From assembly GCA_002367355.1 (NCBI GenBank), contig DFBQ01000097.1, positions 3,460 to 8,579 on the forward strand: a DNA stretch of 5,120 nucleotides, read 5' to 3'. Below are positions 1 to 5,120 of the stretch, one piece after another. This DNA comes from Deltaproteobacteria bacterium UBA3076 (GTDB taxonomy: Bacteria; Desulfobacterota; Dissulfuribacteria; Dissulfuribacterales; UBA3076). The notes beneath the pieces are model-generated. The model searched no databases and was not told where the DNA came from. It was given only the letters and a program-made list of their open reading frames with translations. Made by a program: the position numbers and the translations under genes. Positions within the stretch are counted from its first letter, which is position 1. Each line of letters opens with the position of its first letter.

Positions 1-22
1 CCGGCCGCACTGAACGCTTACC

Positions 23-628
23 TTACAAAACCTTATAGTAAGCACCGTGCGCGCAGGCTCGGCATAGCACTTTACCGTCCCTCTCAACTTCCCTGCAGTC
101 CTGCACATAGTCACCACAGGACTCGCACTGTACCCTCCTAATTGGTCTTCCGGGCAGGTCATGGGCAGGCACTTCCACTCTGACCTCCTGCACCCTGAAG
201 AGCTCATCATCACTCATCAGCTTATAGGCCTTTAATTGACGCCTGTACTTGTCCTCTATTTCCGGGCAATACTTCCGCGAAAGCTCTCTCGATTCTTCTC
301 TGGCGACTACCCTGAAAGCCTTACCTGTCTTTAGGTGCACAAAGGTCGATGCCATTATCCCATAGTCCACCCATCTCAAAGAGCGTTTGCCAAGGGAGCA
401 TCCGGTAACAGACTGCAAGGCATCGCTGGCACACCGGTCAATTTCCACATATACCATAAAAGACTTGCGGTCCCTCCCCTTTGGATCATCTATGCCCAGC
501 AGACGTAATCCCAGCATAGCAAGCCGTACCCCAAGGACCTGACCGGCACACAGATGCCCATGAATCCGGACAGATTCCTCCAGGAGTTCCTCAAATGGCC
601 TTTCAAAAATCTTGTTTGTCGATTCCAT
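23..628 (-). CDS. FmdE-family protein with C-terminal zinc finger
   Basis: This 201-residue protein belongs by sequence to the FmdE family (Pfam PF02663), named after the formylmethanofuran dehydrogenase subunit E of methanogens. Near the N-terminus it has the family signature HGHLCAG (residues 23-29; the usual form is HGHxCPG), followed by GVRLAMLGLRLLG. A second conserved block, DRCASDALQSVTGCSLGK (65-82), carries two Cys (66, 77). The C-terminus has a CxxC...CxxC zinc finger, CESC (168-171) and CRAC (189-192). Non-methanogen homologues with this core plus zinc-finger layout are known from crystal structures, but their biochemical role is unsettled; a metal- or molybdenum-linked role is often guessed. 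No signal peptide or membrane segment is seen, so it is probably cytoplasmic. No other formylmethanofuran dehydrogenase subunits are nearby. Three in-frame starts compete: TTG at 640, ATG at 634 and ATG at 628. I chose 628 because a weak GGA lies 7 bases upstream; the start is uncertain by up to four codons. Family assignment is secure, function is not. Confidence 0.9.
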   Translation of the reverse strand: MESTNKIFERPFEELLEESVRIHGHLCAGQVLGVRLAMLGLRLLGIDDPKGRDRKSFMVYVEIDRCASDALQSVTGCSLGKRSLRWVDYGIMASTFVHLKTGKAFRVVAREESRELSRKYCPEIEDKYRRQLKAYKLMSDDELFRVQEVRVEVPAHDLPGRPIRRVQCESCGDYVQDCREVERDGKVLCRACAHGAYYKVL

Positions 629-680
629 CTTCATGTCCAAAATTATGGTTCATCGCGAATTATTGGGGTAATCCACTTGA

Positions 681-804
681 ACAGCTATTAGCGCTTAACT
701 GTTAGCTGTTAGCTATCTATTTGAAAAATAACCACAAACTAACGGCTGATACCTGAGTTTTTCCAAAGCTAAGCTAATGGCTAACAGCTAATCGCTCAAT
801 TCAG
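681..804. repeat. Inverted pair of TTAGCNN heptamer runs
   Basis: The left arm (688-715) reads as four heptamers on the plus strand: TTAGCGC, TTAACTG, TTAGCTG, TTAGCTA. The right arm (772-795) holds the same kind of run in reverse orientation. Aligning 691-714 with the reverse complement of 772-795 gives 20 of 24 matches, so the region can fold into a long imperfect hairpin with a loop of about 57 bases. It lies upstream of the FmdE-family gene and would be in its 5' leader if transcription starts at the promoter proposed at 848-874. No coding sequence is seen here. Confidence 0.8.
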
Positions 805-847
805 TTTATATGAAAATCTCAGGCCTTCATGCTTTGTTTTGGGGTAC

Positions 848-874
848 ATTATACTATTAAATCACGAAGGACAA
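848..874 (-). promoter_or_regulatory. Possible sigma-70-type promoter for the FmdE-family gene
   Basis: The minus strand has a consensus TATAAT (848-853) with TTGTCC (869-874) upstream, separated by 15 bases, which is shorter than the usual 17. It points at the FmdE-family gene and would give a leader of roughly 210 bases containing the TTAGCNN inverted repeat. The -10 box is perfect but the spacing is poor and the region is AT-rich, so chance is a real alternative. The stretch 805-899 shows nothing else. Confidence 0.3.
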
Positions 875-899
875 ATAATTCTGATAAGGCGGAATTGAA

Positions 900-1092
900 G
901 TAACTTCTCAATAAGTCCGGGCAAATCATATTTTGCGACTATCCAGTGGATTCCCGCCTTCGCGGGAATGACAGGCGCTCACACCCAATCGTCATTCCCA
1001 TTAAAGTCGGGATGACAGGCGCTTATACCCAATCGTCATTCCCGCGAAGGCGGGAATCCAGTGACTGTTACCCGGGCTTATTGAGAAGTTAC
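900..1092. mobile_element. MITE-like composite palindromic element with 22-bp terminal inverted repeats
   Basis: The ends 900-921 and 1071-1092 are inverted copies of each other with 21 of 22 bases matching (start GTAACTTCTCAATAAG). Between them lie palindromes of the ATTCCC-N8-GGGAAT type. The 193-bp unit has no plausible gene, so if mobile it would depend on a transposase elsewhere. The flanks show similar but not identical words (GGAATTGAA at 891-899, GGATTGAA at 1093-1100), at most a decayed target-site duplication. It sits 12 bp past the branching enzyme stop codon, so its hairpins may also help to end or stabilise that transcript, although no T-run follows. Mobility is inferred from structure only. 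Confidence 0.5.
947..1060. repeat. Three ATTCCC...GGGAAT palindromes at 44-bp period
   Basis: Perfect stem-loops lie at 950-969 (stem ATTCCCGC/GCGGGAAT, loop CTTC) and 1038-1057 (same stem, loop GAAG). A degenerate copy lies at 994-1013 (ATTCCC...CGGGAT). Starts are exactly 44 bp apart. The 947-972 and 1035-1060 blocks are perfect inverted copies (26 of 26). The 30-base words at 970-999 and 1014-1043 are direct copies differing at two positions. The form matches the ATTCCC-N8-GGGAAT pattern of the dRS3 repeats of Neisseria and similar repeats in many Proteobacteria. Read as plus-strand protein it gives the familiar spurious peptide MDSRLRGND. Confidence 0.85.
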
Positions 1093-1104
1093 GGATTGAA
1101 AGAG

Positions 1105-4100
1105 CTACCGGGCAAAGGCACAGGGATCAATTTCCGGAAAGATGGGGTTTTCCATCTCAAGCCTTTGTAATCTGCATGCCGTGAGCTCAGATCTGTCACC
1201 ACCATTCCAGTAAAGGTTTGCCAGTATCCAGAACCGTTCCAGATCTTCAAAAAAGAATTCCTTCATGCGGTCTACAAAATGACCGTTAGAAATTACAAAA
1301 GGAATATCGCTGTTCATGGACTGGAGCACTTCTCTTGCTGCCTGGCTGACTATCCGTTTTGCAAGTTGGTCATCTTGTCTGTTGGCTTTGAGATCAGAGG
1401 CCATGGCTCCCAGCTCTCTGATAGCCTCGTGGGAGTGTTTGTACATCCATGATACAGAGCCGTATATCCACCTGTCAAAAGTCCCCTTGTCGCCCCAGGA
1501 TGAGGGAGTGATAAATACCTCCTGATTTCTGGGATAACGGGCCAGGTAAGCACTGGGTGTAATCAACTCTGTCTCACTCTGATTATAGTAGAGCTTTTTT
1601 AGCAAATAATAGAGAAAGTCCGTACCCTCGTACCAGTGATGGCCAAATAGCTCTGCGTCGTACATGGCCACTACCAAAGGTTTTTTCCAGAACCAGTTCT
1701 TTATGTACTGGAAGCGGAAATTCCTTGACTCCACGAAGTGCTGGGCGTGCTTGGCTGCCTTTTCAAGGGCCCATGCCCTGACATAGGGCTCTTTATAATC
1801 GCTTTTTCGGCTGGTAATTCGATTGTACTTCAAAGGGCCGCCTCTGATATGAAATTCCAGATAGTCGGGATCGCCGGGATAACCTTCTTCACCGCTCCAA
1901 ACCTGTCTTCCTGTCTCTGGATCTCTGGCAAAGGCAGCGACATTGCTCCCTTTGAGATATACCGGTGCGTGGGTGCCAAAAGCAGCAGGGGAGTCTGCAT
2001 GCAAAACCGCATGGGTTTCAGTAAAAAAGTAATGAAGGCCGACCTCTTCCAGGAAATTTTCTATACCCGGTACATAAGCACATTCAGGCAACCATATGCC
2101 CATGGGATCCCTGCCAAAAACGTCTCTGTAATCAAGGACCGCGGTCTGTATCTGTCCTCTGACAGATTCAGGAAATGCTGTAAAGAAAGGTAGAAAGGCA
2201 TGGGTAGCTCCACAGGTTGAGATCTCGATGTAGCCCTCGTCCTGTAACTTTTTTAATGCCTTGGTAAGGTCCCCATTGTATCTCATAAAGCAGTCTCTTA
2301 CTTCCAGGAAACGGTTGAGATGCATCCAAGCGGTCTCATGATAACGATGGGCCTCTCGCCCTGTCCGGTCCACTTCCGCCCTGGCAAGGCTTATGTGGGC
2401 CTCCATGTATTTCAGGAACTCTTCCTGGAGTAGGGGACACCTCATCATATTTGTAAGTGTCGGCGAGATATCCATTGAAATGCGGAAATCCACCCCTTCT
2501 GACTTCAAACGTTCAAAGGTCAGAATCAGGGGGACGTATGTCTCTCGAATCGCCTCGTGGAACCACTCTTCAGGAAAGCCCATGGGCTGCCATATGCCGG
2601 ACATGCCGTATGCTACTCTCCGCCTGAAGTATGGCAGATGTGCGTGCAAATGGAGAAGCTCAAGTCCTATTGAATGCTTAGCTGACTTCATGACAGACTT
2701 GAGTTCACGTTGAGTGGGATGTTCAATTCTTAAGTCAACTTCTTTGTATAATACCGGATTACCTCCCGAGGATACCCTGATTGTCTGTACCGGGTTTGAT
2801 ACATCAGTGAGGGACTCAATCTTCCCTTGATCTGAGATGGCCACAAGCTGTACTCTGTAAACCCTGTCCGGCGCGGCTGGAAGGTACCAGTTGTCCGAAA
2901 AACCCGGATGTACTTCCACGTCCATGTGATGATGCAGGCCTCCTGCCCAATCATGAAATACCCTGATATATGTGCGCACTTTTGCAGGATCGCCCCCTGA
3001 AAGGGTATCAAGATGTTTTGCCAGCCTTTCCCTGTCAAGGTGCCAGTAAGTGAAAATTCGTCCTTCATCAATGGGCAATAAAATGATTTGATCCGGCTTT
3101 GCCGGAACGCCGGCTATATTGGATGTGATAACAGCAGGGCTCAGATCCTTCTCGCCCTCTTTTTTTGGTCTTATTATTAGGGCAGCCTGATAGGCGCTTC
3201 CATCCCGGATATCTGTAAACAGCCAGTTTGTGCTTTGGAATATAGGATGGGGTTCGAGTTGGTTGAGCTGTATGCAGATATCTATGTCCTTCCAATCCAG
3301 CCCCTTGGGAGCCAGCAAATCTTTTTTTACCCTCTTCCAGCATTCATCGGGCATGTTCCACCACGCCCTGAGCTGTACATTGTCTCCTTCCCAGATCTCC
3401 CGTTTTAGTTCCATGAAGGGAAAAGAAGGACCTATCTCAAAATCCAGAAAAGCCAATTCCTGGACGACCTCCGGCGGCTTGAAAATGAGTCTGAACAAGG
3501 TCTTGAGAATTGGGTGATTGGGTGATTGGGTGATTGGGTGATTGGGTGGAGGGGTTTTTTCTATGTCCGTTTTAGGTGCTATTATCAGAGAGACCTCTTT
3601 TAAGGCCCCAAGGACTGTGGCATGGTTGGAGAGGCCGGTATGGAGCCATTCCTGTTCTCCAAAGCCTGTAGACGGCTCCGGCCACCTAATTACGTGGAGG
3701 AAAATATCGATATCCTTTTCCCAGTCAAGCCCTGACGATATCTCTACCTCTCGCTGCACCTGCTCCCAGTCAATATCCATCCATTTCAGGTGATGACGCC
3801 TCTCGTTTTCCGAAACCAGGACTACCTTGGGCGTGTAATGAAAAGATGTGGAAAGATGCAGTTGATAGTGTTTTTTGTTAATAAGCCTGAGCTGGATAGG
3901 GCCATCAGCGTCCAGATGAAACTCGGTGGAGAGGAGGTGTGAGACCTTCTTTTCCAGGATTGGTAATTCTTTTGTCTTCTCTCTGACCTCTATGAACAGG
4001 TCTTCTTCGGCTGTATTTACCTGTTTTGAAAGTTCCTCATTCCATATTACCCGAATGAGGTTTCCGGCAACTTCCACCGTCACATTCGATGTTGAAAAGG

Positions 4101-4152
4101 TTTTGCAGAATATACTGGAGGTAAAGAGAGGTTCTAATTGTAAAGCAGCCAC
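1105..4152 (-). CDS. GH57 1,4-alpha-glucan branching enzyme with N-terminal DUF4912-like modules
   Basis: The C-terminal half (about residues 495-1015) is a full-length GH57 branching enzyme, matching the roughly 520-residue size of stand-alone bacterial ones. It should cut alpha-1,4-glucan chains and rejoin them as alpha-1,6 branches in glycogen synthesis. Visible GH57 motifs are HLHAHLPY (501-508), STCGATHAFLPF (645-656), WLPECAY with the presumed nucleophile E690, YDAELFGHHWYEG with the presumed acid/base D832, and SSWGDKGTFDRWI (885-896). The end (about 945-1010, SDIPFVI...NPIFPEID) fits DUF1957. The N-terminal 490 residues contain a DUF4912-like domain (about 355-460, ILLPIDEGRIFTYWHL...VYRVQLVAI) preceded by two clearly related modules (about 122-194 and 260-330, both with GLDW..DIDI and a terminal LII.PK strand) and perhaps a fourth (about 30-114). 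These may bind glucan, by inference. Residues 202-215, in a linker, are encoded by a five-copy octamer repeat. The start is GTG with an AAAAGGAG ribosome-binding site 5 bases away. The gene begins 51 bp after the pseudouridine synthase gene and may share its transcript. Confidence 0.93.
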   Translation of the reverse strand: MAALQLEPLFTSSIFCKTFSTSNVTVEVAGNLIRVIWNEELSKQVNTAEEDLFIEVREKTKELPILEKKVSHLLSTEFHLDADGPIQLRLINKKHYQLHLSTSFHYTPKVVLVSENERRHHLKWMDIDWEQVQREVEISSGLDWEKDIDIFLHVIRWPEPSTGFGEQEWLHTGLSNHATVLGALKEVSLIIAPKTDIEKTPPPNHPITQSPNHPILKTLFRLIFKPPEVVQELAFLDFEIGPSFPFMELKREIWEGDNVQLRAWWNMPDECWKRVKKDLLAPKGLDWKDIDICIQLNQLEPHPIFQSTNWLFTDIRDGSAYQAALIIRPKKEGEKDLSPAVITSNIAGVPAKPDQIILLPIDEGRIFTYWHLDRERLAKHLDTLSGGDPAKVRTYIRVFHDWAGGLHHHMDVEVHPGFSDNWYLPAAPDRVYRVQLVAISDQGKIESLTDVSNPVQTIRVSSGGNPVLYKEVDLRIEHPTQRELKSVMKSAKHSIGLELLHLHAHLPYFRRRVAYGMSGIWQPMGFPEEWFHEAIRETYVPLILTFERLKSEGVDFRISMDISPTLTNMMRCPLLQEEFLKYMEAHISLARAEVDRTGREAHRYHETAWMHLNRFLEVRDCFMRYNGDLTKALKKLQDEGYIEISTCGATHAFLPFFTAFPESVRGQIQTAVLDYRDVFGRDPMGIWLPECAYVPGIENFLEEVGLHYFFTETHAVLHADSPAAFGTHAPVYLKGSNVAAFARDPETGRQVWSGEEGYPGDPDYLEFHIRGGPLKYNRITSRKSDYKEPYVRAWALEKAAKHAQHFVESRNFRFQYIKNWFWKKPLVVAMYDAELFGHHWYEGTDFLYYLLKKLYYNQSETELITPSAYLARYPRNQEVFITPSSWGDKGTFDRWIYGSVSWMYKHSHEAIRELGAMASDLKANRQDDQLAKRIVSQAAREVLQSMNSDIPFVISNGHFVDRMKEFFFEDLERFWILANLYWNGGDRSELTACRLQRLEMENPIFPEIDPCAFAR
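3509..3548. repeat. Five perfect tandem copies of octamer ATTGGGTG inside the branching enzyme gene
   Basis: The unit ATTGGGTG is repeated five times without error. On the coding strand it encodes residues 202-215 (PPNHPITQSPNHPI) in a linker between two N-terminal modules. Eight bases is not a multiple of three, so gain or loss of one or two units would shift the frame; three units would keep it. Confidence 0.95.
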
Positions 4153-4157
4153 GGCAG

Positions 4158-4165
4158 CTCCTTTT
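4158..4165 (-). promoter_or_regulatory. Strong Shine-Dalgarno site deciding a GTG start
   Basis: On the minus strand AAAAGGAG is followed by the 5-base spacer CTGCC and then GTG at 4152-4150. This is the best ribosome-binding site in the window and fixes the start of the branching enzyme gene at a GTG codon. Confidence 0.75.
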
Positions 4166-4179
4166 GAATATCGTAATCG

Positions 4180-4219
4180 TTCAAAGGTTCAGGGTTCAAA
4201 GGTTCACAGGTTCAGGGTT
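4180..4219. repeat. TTCA-type 7/8-bp tandem repeat between the two right-hand genes
   Basis: On the plus strand the units run TTCAAAGG, TTCAGGG, TTCAAAGG, TTCACAGG, TTCAGGG (8, 7, 8, 8 and 7 bases), ending in TT. The run fills most of the gap between the pseudouridine synthase and the branching enzyme gene, and the stop codon of the former (4204-4206) lies within it. Confidence 0.85.
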
Positions 4220-4260
4220 ATTTTTCTTTCGCTGACTTTTAAACCCTGAACCTCTGAACC
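4201..4260. repeat. Inverted repeat over the 3' end of the pseudouridine synthase gene
   Basis: Arms 4201-4219 and 4242-4260 are inverted copies with 18 of 19 bases matching and a 22-base loop. On the transcript this would form a strong stem-loop around the stop codon. No T-run follows on the minus strand, so it is not a standard intrinsic terminator, though it could slow ribosomes or protect the RNA. Confidence 0.75.
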
Positions 4261-4977
4261 CATAAAAGGTCTCCATGGCCATGAATCCGGAGGCGGAACT
4301 GAGAAGCTAAGCCATTCCCTTCGAACAGGATGTAATAACTCTAATTTATAGGCATGAAGACCAATAGAGGCATCAGGCAATGGGGCTTCAGCGCCGTATT
4401 TGATGTCACCAAGCAGGGGACAGCCCATAGCAGCGCACTGTACCCTCAGTTGATGCGGGCGCCCGGTTTCCGGTTTGAGTTCAAGTAAATAGACGCCCTC
4501 CTCGGCCTCAAGCAACGTCCAGGAAGTCTGAGCAAATTTTCCTCCGGTTTCTGTAAAGCCGGGGGATATTACCCTTACGATGTTTTTTGCATTGTTTTTT
4601 TTGATTATGTGCTCAAGCACCCCGTGCTCAGATGGGGGCTTTCTTTCAGTCAAGGCCAGGTAAGTCTTGGACATCCTATGTGTCCGGAGCTGGTCAGAAA
4701 GCCGGGAAGCGGCCTTTGATGTAACGGCAAAGCAGACTACCCCTGAGACAGGACGGTCAAGTCTATGAACTACTCCGAGAAAGACATTGCCAGGCTTGCT
4801 CCTGGTCTTTTTCAGATACATCTTGCCCCAGTCCAGCAGTGACATATCTTTACTGGAATCAGGGACGGTTGGAACACATGCAGGTTTTGAAAGTGCCAGG
4901 AGGTGGTTGTCCTCGTACAAGACCCTTACATGCCCTAAACGTCCTGATTGGATTTGTGATTGTTGATTGTTACACAA
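4204..4977 (-). CDS. RluA-family pseudouridine synthase
   Basis: This 257-residue protein isomerises uridine to pseudouridine in rRNA or tRNA. The catalytic domain starts near residue 17 (VRVLYEDNHLLALSKPACV) and shows the RluA signature HRLDRPVSG at 71-79, with the catalytic Asp at D74. Other family motifs are KTYLAL (104-109, conserved Tyr), TGRPHQLR (171-178) and GDIKYGA (190-196). There is no N-terminal S4 RNA-binding domain, so it resembles the short RluA/TruC type rather than RluC/RluD; the exact target base cannot be read from sequence. The only canonical start after the upstream in-frame stop is TTG at 4977, with AAAGG 8 bases upstream. Codons 3-11 or so lie in GATTGTT-type heptamers, and residues 240-257 plus the stop lie in a TTCA-type inverted repeat, so the natural domain probably ends around SWPWRPF (232-238). 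Family membership is certain; both termini look reshaped by repeats. Confidence 0.93.
   Translation of the reverse strand: MCNNQQSQIQSGRLGHVRVLYEDNHLLALSKPACVPTVPDSSKDMSLLDWGKMYLKKTRSKPGNVFLGVVHRLDRPVSGVVCFAVTSKAASRLSDQLRTHRMSKTYLALTERKPPSEHGVLEHIIKKNNAKNIVRVISPGFTETGGKFAQTSWTLLEAEEGVYLLELKPETGRPHQLRVQCAAMGCPLLGDIKYGAEAPLPDASIGLHAYKLELLHPVRREWLSFSVPPPDSWPWRPFMGSEVQGLKVSERKITLNL
4946..4971. repeat. GATTGTT-type heptamers at the start of the pseudouridine synthase gene
   Basis: On the plus strand the units are a partial GATTG, GATTTGT, GATTGTT and GATTGTT. On the coding strand they encode the Asn/Gln-rich stretch NNQQSQIQS right after the TTG start. The run is short, so chance cannot be excluded, but similar periodic words are found elsewhere in the window. 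Confidence 0.5.
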
Positions 4978-5010
4978 CCTTTTTGCCTTTGTCCTGTTTC
5001 TTAACTAAAA

Positions 5011-5045
5011 CGAGCGATTAGCCTTTAGCGGTTAGCTATTAGTTT
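5011..5045. repeat. TTAGCNN heptamer run upstream of the pseudouridine synthase gene
   Basis: Units TTAGCCT, TTAGCGG, TTAGCTA and TTAGTTT are consecutive from 5018, preceded by a degenerate unit CGAGCGA. It begins about 34 bp upstream of the TTG start and belongs to the same family as 688-715 and 5077-5104. Confidence 0.75.
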
Positions 5046-5076
5046 AATGATTACAGGATGTTTTACTATTACAAAT

Positions 5077-5108
5077 TTAGCTGTTAGCTGTTAGCGATTA
5101 GCGGTTAA
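5077..5108. repeat. Second TTAGCNN heptamer run at the right edge
   Basis: Four consecutive heptamers TTAGCTG, TTAGCTG, TTAGCGA and TTAGCGG end with TTAA. It has the same orientation as the run at 5011-5045, separated from it by 31 bp of AT-rich sequence with no recognisable feature. It may continue beyond the window. Confidence 0.8.
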
Positions 5109-5120
5109 TTTGCTGCTGTT

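Noticed and set aside
947..1060. CRISPR-like array of 20-bp repeats at 44-bp spacing
   Set aside because: The intervening 24-bp segments are nearly identical to each other, there are only three units, one degenerate, and no cas genes are seen. It is a tandem duplication of a palindromic repeat.
1071..1092. Intrinsic terminator for the branching enzyme gene
   Set aside because: Palindromes are present but no T-run follows them on the minus strand, so I list them only as parts of the repeat element.
946..1170. Plus-strand 74-codon reading frame starting MDSRLRGND
   Set aside because: It is the well-known spurious translation of the ATTCCCGC palindromic repeat and overlaps the end of the branching enzyme gene.
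1738..2193. Plus-strand 151-codon open frame
   Set aside because: It lies fully inside the GH57 catalytic region on the opposite strand, has no recognisable domain, and is an antisense shadow.
2393..3071. Further open frames on both strands inside the branching enzyme gene
   Set aside because: They overlap well-conserved coding sequence in another frame, and none shows a family motif or ribosome-binding site.
4978..5076. Promoter for the pseudouridine synthase gene
   Set aside because: Several AT-rich words resemble -10 boxes, but none has a matching -35 box at suitable spacing.

Overview
The window carries three protein-coding genes, all on the minus strand, with intergenic gaps crowded by short periodic repeats. 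Gene content (an FmdE-family protein, a family GH57 glucan branching enzyme with an N-terminal extension, and an RluA-type pseudouridine synthase) and the ATTCCCGC-type palindromes suggest a Gram-negative anaerobe, for example a Desulfobacterota- or Nitrospirota-like bacterium. This assignment is inference: no marker gene in the window fixes the taxon.

Layout, in the direction of transcription (right to left). 4978-5120 is non-coding and holds two runs of TTAGCNN heptamers. 4977-4204 encodes an RluA-family pseudouridine synthase; its first codons and its last 18 codons lie in repeat sequence. After a 51-bp gap made largely of TTCA(A/G/C)(A)GG repeats, 4152-1105 encodes a 1015-residue protein: several DUF4912-like modules followed by a complete GH57/DUF1957 alpha-glucan branching enzyme. 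A perfect five-copy octamer repeat lies inside its reading frame. 1092-900 is a composite palindromic, MITE-like element with 22-bp terminal inverted repeats enclosing three ATTCCC...GGGAAT palindromes at an exact 44-bp period. 899-641 holds a possible promoter and an inverted pair of TTAGCNN heptamer runs. 628-23 encodes an FmdE-family protein with a C-terminal zinc finger.

The pseudouridine synthase and branching enzyme genes are close enough to be co-transcribed, but no functional link between them is obvious. The FmdE-family gene is separated by a 476-bp repeat-rich gap and probably has its own promoter. No complete new system is visible. The most notable feature is that several unrelated 7-8-bp periodic repeats occur in one small window, three of them inside reading frames. 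The octamer in the branching enzyme gene could act as a frameshifting switch.
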